A stretch of 64,000 nt of DNA from Pontixanthobacter sp. CEM42 (GTDB lineage: Bacteria; Pseudomonadota; Alphaproteobacteria; Sphingomonadales; Sphingomonadaceae): positions 915,067 through 979,066 of the forward strand of contig NZ_JADQTN010000002.1 of the NCBI RefSeq assembly GCF_017812015.1. The letters run 5' to 3'. Position 1 is the stretch's first letter. Every line of letters starts with the position of its first letter. Below are positions 17,110-25,840 of the stretch, one piece after another. A program made the position numbers and the translations under genes. The notes beneath the pieces were generated by a model. The model saw only the letters and a program-made list of their open reading frames with translations, searched no databases and was not told where the DNA came from.

Positions 17110-19059
17110 ATGAAACCAGCCTCTCTTATGCGCGGTATCATGGCCGCATTTGCGGTAGTAATGGCCCCAACGGCCGCGCCAGCACACGCTCAGGATAACG
17201 CTGCCGATCGATGGCTCACAGCCGAGCAGGTACAGTCTGACATAGCGCTAGCGCAGGAGGCATATTCGCGCATCCACCCCGGATACACCCGCTATGCAAG
17301 CGACGCAGAATTGCGCGCGGCGTGGGCCGAAATTGATAACCGCGCTAGGGCGGAAGGCGGCATGGCACTTGGCGATCTTTACCTTGCGGTTGAGTTGGCC
17401 CTGACGACAATCCGCTGTGACCATACCAAAGCCGAATTACCCAAAGCCATGCGCAAAGTACGCGAAGGCAAGCCGCTTTATCTGCCCTTTCTGTGGCAGC
17501 TGATTGAGGGTCGCGGATTGATTGAGCTCGCATCGGCAGACTCAGGCTTGGGGCGCGGCGAGGAGATTGTTGCGATTGATGGGCGCCCGCTCGAGGAGGT
17601 CGTCGCAAGCGTATCGCCTTACATACCGGTCGATGGATATACCGACTGGGCCAAGCGCGCAGGCATCGCGCAGTCACTCGAATTTATGGGCGGCGCGGTC
17701 GATCACTTCGGCATACTGCTGTGGGATACTCCGGCTACCGCTAACCTTACAATTCGCAATGCCGAGGGGAGCGAGCGCACGGTCATGGCCGATCGTATCT
17801 CGTTTGAAGAGTGGTCTGCTCTTGGACGTGATTTAGGCAACGCCGCGAACTTCAAGGATGCCGTTCATTTCGAGCGCGTGGGCGACAACACAGGCTATCT
17901 CAAAGTCGATACCTTTGTTAACTACCGCGATCCTGTTGACCCGCATGAAGTGCTGTCTCCGGTATTCGAGGCTATGCTGGCCGAACGGCGCGGCACCTTG
18001 ATCCTCGACCTCCGCGAAAATGGGGGTGGCTCGACCGATGCATCGCAAGCCCTCACATCATATCTGCTTGAAGAAGCAATGCCGCTCAAGCTGTCAATGA
18101 AGGTTGCAACGCTCGACCTCTCAGGATTGAAGGAAAACCTCACCACATGGGACGTGCGCGCGCTCAACCCTGATCCGCGTGGCTTCATCGCCAATGAGGA
18201 TGGCACGTATACGCTGCGCGATGGGATCATGGACGATACCAAGGTGATCGCGCCAGCAGACGCGGCCTTTCGTGGGCGATTGCTTGTGCTGACCAGCAAT
18301 AGTAATTCCTCAGGCAGCACGAATTTGCTGGCAATACTCGAACAGCAAGAGCGCACGACCCTGATCGGCGAGCGGACTGGAGGCAGCGCGGAGGGGCCGA
18401 CTGCTGGAATTCTGTTAACATTGACACTACCCGAAAGCGGGATTCGCACGCGCATTCCATTGTTCCGTTATAAAAACAACGTGAACACATTTGAGCCGGG
18501 TATGGGCCTCTCGCCAGATATTGCGGCCAGCATGACGGTCGAGGATTTTCGTAGCGGTAATGACCCAGCGCTTATGGCGGCCAAGGCACTCTCCAATATG
18601 GCTACACCCATCACTGAGCCGCGCGATCAAGAGCCGCTCGCGAGCATCACTGACTTTACCCCGATGTTGGGCGAAGTATGGAGCGGTGAGCTTGAATACC
18701 TCAATTATGGCAGCACTGAGCGCTCAACAATTTCGGTGCAAATGATCGCCCGCGACATGGGTAAGAGATCACTGAGCTACGGCGTCATTTATCCCGGCGA
18801 AACGCATATGAACGCGCGCGAAAAACTGCGCATCTCACGCGATGGCAGGCAGATAGATGGCAATACGATTACGCAGCGCAATGTGGCCGCAGACGGCGTA
18901 CTTACTTTGGTGACGGAGGGTAATGGACGCGATGATAATCGCCCAGCTGACATTCGCATGACTTACAAGATTGGCGCAGATTATTTCAGCATCCGTAAGG
19001 ACGTACGCTTCGCCGGAGCCGAGTACATCAACCGAAACGAGTACCGGCTCACGCGGTAA
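17110..19059 (+). CDS. Secreted S41-family peptidase-like protein
   Basis: A protein of 649 aa with a signal peptide ending APAHAQ. The region ~165-450 resembles the tail-specific/tricorn-core S41 fold: a PDZ-like VAIDGRPLEEVV segment, then LILDLRENGGGSTDAS, then the active-site region VLTSNSNSSGSTNLLAILE and GERTGGSAEGPTAG. The serine context is loose and the lysine expected after the last glycines (GK) is not present, so catalysis may follow the tricorn/IRBP variant or be lost. A C-terminal ~130-aa beta-rich domain follows. The ribosome site AAGGAG precedes the ATG. It probably acts in the periplasm on peptides; the substrate is unknown. Confidence 0.75.
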   Translation: MKPASLMRGIMAAFAVVMAPTAAPAHAQDNAADRWLTAEQVQSDIALAQEAYSRIHPGYTRYASDAELRAAWAEIDNRARAEGGMALGDLYLAVELALTTIRCDHTKAELPKAMRKVREGKPLYLPFLWQLIEGRGLIELASADSGLGRGEEIVAIDGRPLEEVVASVSPYIPVDGYTDWAKRAGIAQSLEFMGGAVDHFGILLWDTPATANLTIRNAEGSERTVMADRISFEEWSALGRDLGNAANFKDAVHFERVGDNTGYLKVDTFVNYRDPVDPHEVLSPVFEAMLAERRGTLILDLRENGGGSTDASQALTSYLLEEAMPLKLSMKVATLDLSGLKENLTTWDVRALNPDPRGFIANEDGTYTLRDGIMDDTKVIAPADAAFRGRLLVLTSNSNSSGSTNLLAILEQQERTTLIGERTGGSAEGPTAGILLTLTLPESGIRTRIPLFRYKNNVNTFEPGMGLSPDIAASMTVEDFRSGNDPALMAAKALSNMATPITEPRDQEPLASITDFTPMLGEVWSGELEYLNYGSTERSTISVQMIARDMGKRSLSYGVIYPGETHMNAREKLRISRDGRQIDGNTITQRNVAADGVLTLVTEGNGRDDNRPADIRMTYKIGADYFSIRKDVRFAGAEYINRNEYRLTR

Positions 19060-19145
19060 GCGAGCTATCCCCAGCAGTTGACGTACGGCAGAATTTGGCT
19101 GGTCAGCGAAGGGCGGTATTTGATCTCTTTTCGCTAAAAGCTGAC

Positions 19146-19170
19146 ATTCGGCTAACGGCCCAATAGCGGC
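19146..19170. repeat. Dispersed structured repeat, copy d
   Basis: The core TCGGCTAACGGCCCAATAGC matches TCGGCTAACGACCCAATTGC of copy i (42955-42974) at 18 of 20 positions. It sits between two convergent genes (17110-19059 and 19184-20233). Confidence 0.5.
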
Positions 19171-19183
19171 AGCTGTTCAGACT

Positions 19184-20233
19184 TTACGGCAAAGACGACG
19201 ATATGTTTGACTTAGTTGCGCGGTATCGAGACGGAGAAACTTCCGTCCATTGCTTGAATGCCCGACGAAAATTAGTCGTTTCGGTGTAGCCAAGGCGAGC
19301 TGAAATTTGATCGACACTCATGCTTGTATGAGTCAGGTAATCGGTCGCCAGGCTCTTCCTGATCTCATCTTGTAATAGGCGAAATGAAGTTCCTAGCTCT
19401 TTGAGCTTCCGGCGAAGAGTCCGTGAACTTATCGCCAGACCGGATGCTACAGCTTCCATGTCCTGCATTTTGCCCGGCGTGCGCAGCAACTCCCGCCTTA
19501 CGATACGCAAGAAATTATCCTCACCCTTGTGCCGGGCCGAAAGTTGCTCTGCTAATTTGAGACAGATAGCTGCACTGGCAGGGTCCGAAGTGCGCAACGG
19601 CTGGTCAGTCGGCGCTCTGGTCCAAACCACGTTTTGCGGCTGATCATAACGCACTGGACATCCAAAGTACTCTTCATATTTTCGCGCATAGACCGGCTTT
19701 GGATAGCTTAAGTGCACTTCCAACGGCGTTGGCGGCTCTTGGAGATATTCGCTCGCTACCCGGAGTATTCCCATCACATTCTCTTCCACACAAAATGGAA
19801 CCAGGCGAGCGATTGGGAAAATGGGATCCATCTGGATCCGCTGCCTATAGCCATCAATCGTGATTGTGGTCTCCATCAGACTAGGGGCGGCCTGAAAGAA
19901 CTTGGATCCAATTTTCGCAGCCTCAATCTCGTTGGCGCTGCTCATTATCGCGTATCCAAGAACGCCCCAAGTGCCGACAGTTTCTCGGTCCCCAACCTTT
20001 AGGCCGAGCCATGGTGTGAGCGACAATCGGAGCGCCTCATCGATTAGGCTGAACATCTGATTGAATGACAGGAATGCATCTTCGCCATCTATGTCACTTT
20101 CGTCGAAAGCCAGGCCGCCAAAGGCCTGCTTTGGCGAGACTCCTTGTTCGCCAAGTATCTCGACGATGAGCCGCGCGATCTGGGTCGAAAGGACCGGACG
20201 GTCGAAGTTCTCAAGGTCAAAGCCCAAGGCCAT
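19184..20233 (-). CDS. AraC-family regulator (OruR/ArgR-like)
   Basis: A soluble regulator of 349 aa. The N-terminal ~190 residues fit the arabinose-binding-like domain of the OruR group, with the diagnostic GVLGYAIMSSANEIEAAK and the VHLSYPKP block. The C-terminus (~235-340) is the AraC DNA-binding domain, ending DQISARLGYTETTNFRRAFKQWTEVSPSRYR. The gene diverges from the cupin-led operon with a 93-base shared promoter region, so it most likely activates that operon in response to its substrate. Confidence 0.85.
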   Translation of the reverse strand: MALGFDLENFDRPVLSTQIARLIVEILGEQGVSPKQAFGGLAFDESDIDGEDAFLSFNQMFSLIDEALRLSLTPWLGLKVGDRETVGTWGVLGYAIMSSANEIEAAKIGSKFFQAAPSLMETTITIDGYRQRIQMDPIFPIARLVPFCVEENVMGILRVASEYLQEPPTPLEVHLSYPKPVYARKYEEYFGCPVRYDQPQNVVWTRAPTDQPLRTSDPASAAICLKLAEQLSARHKGEDNFLRIVRRELLRTPGKMQDMEAVASGLAISSRTLRRKLKELGTSFRLLQDEIRKSLATDYLTHTSMSVDQISARLGYTETTNFRRAFKQWTEVSPSRYRATKSNISSSLP

Positions 20234-20326
20234 ATGTCCGAAAATGATCCATCTTTGTCCTGAGCTAACCTATATGTCGGATGTTGGCCAGCGTATCTCG
20301 GTCTCATCAAACAAGGAGAGACAAAG

Positions 20327-20863
20327 ATGGCCCTTCCGCAAATCATCAACGATCAGCACGAGCTTCTGACGATCAATATCAATGCAGAAGAACCGGTCCC
20401 ACACCCAACAGATGGTTACAGCCTTCAACCGCTCTTCCTCGACAAGGAGAATGGGACCTGGGTGCTCTATGCTCGCTTCCAGCCCGGCACAAAGCTGCCT
20501 CGTCATTTCCACACGGGTACGGTCCATTTCTTTACCACCAAGGGCCAATGGAACTACGTTGAGTACCCTGACCAGCCTCAAACCGCAGGCAGCTACCTCT
20601 ACGAACCAGGCGGATCGGTGCATCAGTTCATGGTGCCGGAAGATGCGGAAGAAGCGGCCGAGGGTTTCATGGTCGTCTCTGGCGCAAATGTGAACTTCGA
20701 TGACGATGGCAATTTCATCAATATCGATGATGCCAATGGGATCGAGCAGGCGATGCTGGCGATATGTCAAATGACTAACCGTCCCGTGCCGCGCTATATT
20801 CGTCCTAGCAATGACGCCACTTATAATGGAGGCGGCAAGCCACTCGCCGAGGCAGCAGAATGA
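20327..20863 (+). CDS. Cupin dioxygenase-like protein (2,4'-dihydroxyacetophenone dioxygenase family)
   Basis: A single-domain cupin of 178 aa, the same length as 2,4'-dihydroxyacetophenone dioxygenase. Motif 1 is FQPGTKLPRHFHTGTVHFF, with paired His and further His ligands; motif 2 is YLYEPGGSVHQFMVPED. A mononuclear iron enzyme is likely. It opens a five-gene operon; the ribosome site AAGGAGAG lies before the ATG and the stop overlaps the next gene (ATGA). Dioxygenase chemistry is inferred from family resemblance; a plain sensory cupin is possible. Confidence 0.75.
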   Translation: MALPQIINDQHELLTININAEEPVPHPTDGYSLQPLFLDKENGTWVLYARFQPGTKLPRHFHTGTVHFFTTKGQWNYVEYPDQPQTAGSYLYEPGGSVHQFMVPEDAEEAAEGFMVVSGANVNFDDDGNFINIDDANGIEQAMLAICQMTNRPVPRYIRPSNDATYNGGGKPLAEAAE

Positions 20864-22194
20864 GGGTCGCGGTTGTCGGAGCCGGCATCGCAGGTCTTGC
20901 CGCTGCTTATCGCCTTCAAGAGCGCGGGCATGAAGTCACAGTCTATGAGGCATCAGAGCGAGCCGGAGGACGCGGGCGTCTGCTAAACCGGCCGGGCACG
21001 GACGACTGGGCCGATGTGGGAACGCAGTATTTTCACTCGAACTACAAGATCGGGCTGAAATTGATCGATGATCTCGGGCTCACGCCAAAGCTCAAGACAC
21101 TCGGTGGACGGACCCGCATGTTCTATGCGCCGGGTAAATTCTATGACTTGTCGCAGAACCTGCCGATCATTCGCTCAGCCGGTGTCATGGGCAATATCAA
21201 GATTGCATGGTTCGTTCTCAAAACACTGATGAGGCTGCGCTCAGGCTGCTTTGAAGCTGACGCCAAACAGGCGGTCCATGATCAAGTGGCAGCCTATGAA
21301 AGCACTTCGCAGAAGGCTCCGCTCGATCACATTGTCAGGATGTTGAGCCTGATTGGCGGCTTGAACGAGCCCGACAACGGAAGCGTCAGTCTCTTGCAGA
21401 TTTACCGTCTGATCAAGATTGTGATGTTTACCAGCTATATCTCCCTGGAGGGTGGCACAGCCACGCTTCACCGAGAGCTGTCTGAGCGCTTGAACGTCCA
21501 ATACAATTCGCCCGTTGCCCGACTGACCGAGAGCGGCGGCAGTATCAGCGGATTGCAGCTTTCGAACGGTCAAATCGTCGATGCCGATCATGTTGTGGTC
21601 GCTGCGCATGCGCCCAATGCAGCACGTATGTTGCCTCCGTCGTGGCAGGAAGAGCGCGCTTATCTTTCCGGCATAGAAATGCCGAAGATGGCAATCATAT
21701 CCTTCTTCCTCGACCGCGAGCTGACGCCGGGTGTCTGGACCTATTTCGCCCCAATGGATCACACAGGCCCGATCACGTTTTGTGTCGATGCACAGCAAAA
21801 ATCCCGAGGCAACACACCTTCGGGTAAGGCAACCCTGCAAGCGTGGGTTTTGGCGCCTAAGTCCGACCAATACATGGAGCTGGGCGACGCGGAACTCACC
21901 GATGTGGTGCGTAAGGATGTCGAGAATTTCCTTCCAGGAATTTCTGACATGATTGAGGACAGTCATGTCATGCGGCACGAAGTTGCAATCCCGCAATCCT
22001 CAGTCGGTCACGATGCGCGTTCACTCGCATTTCTAGATCAAACTGACTTGAGGGCAGGCGTCTCCTTCTGCGGCGACTATCTGGCAGGCGGCTACATGGA
22101 AAGTGCGCTTTGGAGCGTCGAGCGGGCGCTTGAGAATTTTCCTGCTGAAAGCGCAAAAGCCCCGGAGCGTCCAGCCCTGTCAAAGGCTGCCTGA
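20860..22194 (+). CDS. FAD-dependent amine-oxidase-type oxidoreductase
   Basis: A flavoprotein of 444 aa. It opens with the dinucleotide-binding motif VVGAGIAGLAAAYRLQ (about 4-19), followed by the YEASERAGGRGR motif and WADVGTQYF, all typical of the amine oxidase/phytoene desaturase/protoporphyrinogen oxidase superfamily. The C-terminal FAD-contact segment is FCGDYLAGGYMESALWSVE. It overlaps the cupin gene by four bases and is followed after 27 bases by the dimethylformamidase-like gene. It probably oxidises an amine or a C-C bond in the same pathway. Confidence 0.8.
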   Translation: MRVAVVGAGIAGLAAAYRLQERGHEVTVYEASERAGGRGRLLNRPGTDDWADVGTQYFHSNYKIGLKLIDDLGLTPKLKTLGGRTRMFYAPGKFYDLSQNLPIIRSAGVMGNIKIAWFVLKTLMRLRSGCFEADAKQAVHDQVAAYESTSQKAPLDHIVRMLSLIGGLNEPDNGSVSLLQIYRLIKIVMFTSYISLEGGTATLHRELSERLNVQYNSPVARLTESGGSISGLQLSNGQIVDADHVVVAAHAPNAARMLPPSWQEERAYLSGIEMPKMAIISFFLDRELTPGVWTYFAPMDHTGPITFCVDAQQKSRGNTPSGKATLQAWVLAPKSDQYMELGDAELTDVVRKDVENFLPGISDMIEDSHVMRHEVAIPQSSVGHDARSLAFLDQTDLRAGVSFCGDYLAGGYMESALWSVERALENFPAESAKAPERPALSKAA

Positions 22195-22221
22195 TAGCAC
22201 TCAAAACGGAAGGAATGACCG

Positions 22222-23808
22222 ATGACCGTTGATCGTCCATGGTTCTATCCTGATTGCGTAAGCGCGACGGGCGGCGACACCATCCGTTTGTTCGCCAGCG
22301 CGCCCGCCAGCCTTTGCACGCTAGTGGTTTCACGAGTTGGCAAAGACACGGTGGAAGTTGCTCGGTTTGAGGGGATCGCGATCGGCAATCACCCCATTCC
22401 AGATAACGCAGACACGGCTGGCTGTGGTTGGCCAGAGTGCTTTAGCTTCACTGTCGCCGAGGAATGGCAAACGGGTTACCACGATCTGACATTGACCGAC
22501 GCGGAAGGAAGATCGAGCCAGCACTTTCTCTGCGTTCGCAAATCTAAGGGTGAGGTCAAAGCCAAGGCTGTGCTCATACTCTCGACCAACACTTATACTG
22601 CCTACAACTATTGGGGCGGATGCAACGCCTATGCCGATGTGATGGCGCTAGTCGAGGGGCGGGTCACACCTGATGCTTCGCGTGATGGTGCCATTGCTCA
22701 CTTGTCACGAATGCGCCCATACCCCCAAGGCCTGATTGCTCCACCGGGTGAACCGCCGAGACTTATCAACTACGAGCCACGCGATGTCGGACAAATGCCG
22801 ATACCGGGAGACTTGGGCTGGGCCATGCAGCACCGGCCCACACCCTACGATGGTTCGGCCTGTTTCTTAAAGAAGTGGGAGCACGTCTTTGCGATCTGGG
22901 CAGAAGAGCACGGATACGAACTGGACTATCTGACCGATCACGACTTTGAGCGCGATCCAGAGGCTTTGTCGGGGTATGAAACGGCTCTCGTGGTTGGGCA
23001 CAGCGAGTATTGGTCTGGCGTTCAACGGTTCGCGGTTGAGGAGTTCACAAAGGCCGGCGGAAACTTCGTCAGCTTCTCTGGCAACACGTGCTATTGGAAA
23101 GTCCGCTGGGAGGACAATGGTACGACGCTCGTGGCACACAAATGGGCGGGCGAGGAGAATGACCCGCTTTGGGCCGATCCTGCGACCCGCCAAGAGGCTA
23201 CGCATCTCTGGTCTCATCCTGAGTTTTCCGCTCCCGAAGCACGCTTCCTTGGGCTGTCATTTCTTTATGGCGGCTATCACCGGATTGGCATGTGCGCAGC
23301 ACGTGGAAGCGCGGCCTACACGATCTACGATGACGAGCACTGGGCCCTCAAAGACACTGACCTTTACTATGGCGATGTGATCGGCGGGAACGTGCCTCTC
23401 ATCGGGTATGAAAATGATGGTTGCCCGATCCAGTTCGGCGAAGACGGATTGCCAAAAGCCGGAGGCGGCTTGGGCGTCCCTGAGAACCTAGAGATCATCG
23501 CGACGACGCCCGCCACATTGGCGGAATCGGACCGCAGCCCCTTCCCCAAGATCATTCCGCTGGAGGATCGCGAGATCCTGACCCGAGTGACCTTTGGCGA
23601 AGATTCAGAAACCAATCGCGGCAAACTGATGCGTGGCCATGCTGTCATGGCGAGTTTCAAATGCGGCAAAGGAGAGGTCTTCAACGCGGGCACCACCGAA
23701 TGGGTGCACGGGCTTTCCGCAAAGGACCCATTCGTCAACAAAATCACGCAGAATGTGCTCAACAAATTTGGAGTGCAATGCAACGATCAAGAAAGGAATT
23801 CACTGTGA
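22222..23808 (+). CDS. N,N-dimethylformamidase large-subunit-like hydrolase
   Basis: A protein of 528 aa resembling the large (beta) subunit of N,N-dimethylformamidase, an unusual tyrosine-liganded iron amidohydrolase. The conserved blocks are the central YDLLTDHDF-like segment ELDYLTDHDFE, the block VVGHSEYWSGVQRFAVEEF with Tyr about residue 263, and GGNFVSFSGNTCYWKVRWE directly after it. An N-terminal beta-sandwich (~1-110) precedes the catalytic domain. No dimethylformamidase small-subunit gene is recognised; the short NTF2-like gene overlapping its stop occupies that place. It presumably hydrolyses a C-N bond of the pathway's substrate. Confidence 0.72.
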   Translation: MTVDRPWFYPDCVSATGGDTIRLFASAPASLCTLVVSRVGKDTVEVARFEGIAIGNHPIPDNADTAGCGWPECFSFTVAEEWQTGYHDLTLTDAEGRSSQHFLCVRKSKGEVKAKAVLILSTNTYTAYNYWGGCNAYADVMALVEGRVTPDASRDGAIAHLSRMRPYPQGLIAPPGEPPRLINYEPRDVGQMPIPGDLGWAMQHRPTPYDGSACFLKKWEHVFAIWAEEHGYELDYLTDHDFERDPEALSGYETALVVGHSEYWSGVQRFAVEEFTKAGGNFVSFSGNTCYWKVRWEDNGTTLVAHKWAGEENDPLWADPATRQEATHLWSHPEFSAPEARFLGLSFLYGGYHRIGMCAARGSAAYTIYDDEHWALKDTDLYYGDVIGGNVPLIGYENDGCPIQFGEDGLPKAGGGLGVPENLEIIATTPATLAESDRSPFPKIIPLEDREILTRVTFGEDSETNRGKLMRGHAVMASFKCGKGEVFNAGTTEWVHGLSAKDPFVNKITQNVLNKFGVQCNDQERNSL

Positions 23809-24224
23809 ACACGCCTGAAACAAATGTCGCATTTTTTGCAAACCTTCCCGCGCCTACGTCTCCCGAGATTGAGCAAGTTCGAAGCTCTTTTGCTGAAGAC
23901 TTCAAATGGCACTACTTCAATGAAGGTCTGCCCGAGCTGAACAAAACCTATCACGGCTTTGACGGCTGGATGCAGTTCTTTAAGGATCTGGCTGAGAAGA
24001 CCGGCGGCACCTTCAATGTTGGAATGAGGAACATCCACCCAATAGGCGATGAACTCGTGGTGGTCCACGCTCTACCGAACATGACGCTGGATGGAATGAG
24101 CTTGGAAACCGATGCCGCCGTTGTTTGGCGGGTTGTTGATGGCAAGATTGCTGAAGCTTGGGATATTCCGGGCCTCAACTCTGCGATCCGACCACAAGCT
24201 TTAAGCCCTGCGGAATCTGCCTGA
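23805..24224 (+). CDS. SnoaL/NTF2-like protein
   Basis: A protein of 139 aa beginning at GTG in a GTGA overlap with the dimethylformamidase-like gene; AAAGGA lies 7 bases upstream. The longer frame from 23661 overlaps the upstream gene by 148 bases and is not credible. The cone-shaped NTF2 pattern shows in FKWHYFNEGLPELNKTYHGFDGWMQFF and DAAVVWRVVDGKIAEAWDIPG. Such proteins act as small isomerases, hydrolases or accessory subunits. It is one base before the SDR gene, so it belongs to the operon. Confidence 0.75.
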   Translation: MNTPETNVAFFANLPAPTSPEIEQVRSSFAEDFKWHYFNEGLPELNKTYHGFDGWMQFFKDLAEKTGGTFNVGMRNIHPIGDELVVVHALPNMTLDGMSLETDAAVVWRVVDGKIAEAWDIPGLNSAIRPQALSPAESA

Positions 24225-24225
24225 G

Positions 24226-25011
24226 ATGTCTGGCAGTAGGCAAAAGTCCATATTCATCACCGGGGCTGGACAAGGTATCGGCTACGCTTCTGCAAAACGC
24301 TTTGCCAATGAAGGATGGCGAGTGGGTGCAACCGATGTTTCCGCCGCTGGTCTTGATAAGCTGCGTGCAGAACTGGGAGATGATCACTTTTACGAGCGGC
24401 TTGATGTCACGGATTCTGACGCGTTTGAAGGGGCGCTCTCAAAATTCGGCGCGGTGAATGATGGTGTTATCGATTGTATGCTGAATAACGCCGGTGTCCT
24501 ATTCAACGACCACTTCGAGAGGGTCAGTCTAGAGCAGCACAAGGCATTGATGGCGGTGAACGCGAATGGCGTTCTTTGTGGCGCATACCTTGCCTTCCCC
24601 TACCTCTCCAAGAGCGATAGGGCTTCGTTGATCAACCTTAGCTCCGGCTCGGCGGATCGCGGCGTGCCAAGCATCGCCAGCTATTCAGCATCAAAGTTCT
24701 TTGTGCGCGGCTTGACCGAAGCTTTGGCGATCGAGTGGAAACGCCATGGCATCCATGTTTGTGCAATTGCACCACACTTTGTCGCTACTGAGATGACGCA
24801 GGGTGATCGATCAGAGATTTTCACCGCGAACGACATTGTCATTACCGCAGAGAACGTCGCTGATGCAGTTTGGAATGCTGCCCAGTCTCGCAGCGGCCAC
24901 TACGACAGGGTTGAAGGCTTCCGCGCCAAAGTAGAGCGTAAACTGGCAGCTATTCTCCCCAACAAGTGGGTTCAGCAGGTCATGGCCAAGGCCGCGAACT
25001 ACCCATTCTAA
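24226..25011 (+). CDS. Short-chain dehydrogenase/reductase (operon 5th gene)
   Basis: A classical SDR of 261 aa. The nucleotide-binding TGAGQGIG motif (about 12-19) and an Asp after beta-2 (ATDVSA) favour NAD(H). NNAG follows, and the catalytic Ser...Tyr-x-x-x-Lys is INLSSGS...SYSASK. It starts one base after the NTF2-like stop and closes the five-gene operon. It probably oxidises an alcohol intermediate or reduces a carbonyl. A dispersed-repeat fragment (GCAATCGGCCCA, ~25111-25122) follows the stop. Confidence 0.85.
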   Translation: MSGSRQKSIFITGAGQGIGYASAKRFANEGWRVGATDVSAAGLDKLRAELGDDHFYERLDVTDSDAFEGALSKFGAVNDGVIDCMLNNAGVLFNDHFERVSLEQHKALMAVNANGVLCGAYLAFPYLSKSDRASLINLSSGSADRGVPSIASYSASKFFVRGLTEALAIEWKRHGIHVCAIAPHFVATEMTQGDRSEIFTANDIVITAENVADAVWNAAQSRSGHYDRVEGFRAKVERKLAAILPNKWVQQVMAKAANYPF

Positions 25012-25150
25012 CCGGAACCATTGAAACGAAAGCAATGAAAACTCGTCCAAGATATGGGTCGTGAGTGGAATGACCGCTTTGGAGTTACCTCTGGACAAAA
25101 ACGGAATGTCTGCAATCGGCCCAGTTCCGGTTGATATCGAGCAAATGCGT

Positions 25151-25840
25151 TCAATCAATCCTCTTAAGCAATCGAGCGATTGATGTTGGGTGCCAGTGGC
25201 TTCCGTTTCTAGTCCTAATTCCGGCGTCGTTCAGCGCCGAGGCAACTTCTCTCAAGCTTCCCGAGACGCCCAAGCCTAACTTGTCGATTTCTTTGGTGAT
25301 CGTTCTTGCAAACTCGACTGCTTCGCTCCGGTTTTGCTTGGCCAGTAACTTTCCATTCCGCCCAAGCTCGACACCTCGCTCCTTAGCTGCTGCCAAAGCT
25401 GCTTTGGTCCGCTCACTGATCCTTCTTCCTTCTTCTTCCGCCATTGCTGCATAAACATGCAGCATGAACCGGTCAGCTTGAGGCATATCGGCCGCTACGA
25501 AATCAACGCCGCTTTCCATAAGGCCGCTAATGAAATGAACATTGCGAGCAAGCCGGTCTAGTTTGGCGATGATGAGCTTTGTCTTATGCTTGCGGCAATA
25601 AGCCAGCGCTGCCTTCAGTTCAGGTCTCGCGCTCTTTTTGCCGCTCTCGATCTCCACAAACTCGTGGAACCCAAAGGAACCAACCAGTGCAATGATTGCA
25701 CTGCGCTGCGCTTCGAGACCTAGGCCTGATTGACCTTGTCTTTGTGTGCTTACTCGAAGGTAAGCGGCTGGCACTGGTAACTCGCTGCTCATGCGGGGGT
25801 TACATGTAAAGGTTGGTTTGTGTGTTACGGAATGCGCCAT
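25151..25840 (-). CDS. Small serine recombinase (resolvase/invertase family)
   Basis: A recombinase of 229 aa. The N-terminal catalytic domain starts AAYLRVSTQRQGQSG (nucleophile Ser 31), followed by the AKLDRLARN and AAMAEEEGRRISERTKAAL helices of the family. A short C-terminal recombinase/HTH part ends TRNGSHWHPTSIARLLKRI. The start at 25840 overlaps the upstream gene's stop (ATGA); an internal ATG at 25792 is an alternative. It is the right size for a resolvase-type enzyme rather than a large serine integrase. It probably acts on a nearby or element-borne site that I could not identify. Confidence 0.85.
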   Translation of the reverse strand: MAHSVTHKPTFTCNPRMSSELPVPAAYLRVSTQRQGQSGLGLEAQRSAIIALVGSFGFHEFVEIESGKKSARPELKAALAYCRKHKTKLIIAKLDRLARNVHFISGLMESGVDFVAADMPQADRFMLHVYAAMAEEEGRRISERTKAALAAAKERGVELGRNGKLLAKQNRSEAVEFARTITKEIDKLGLGVSGSLREVASALNDAGIRTRNGSHWHPTSIARLLKRID

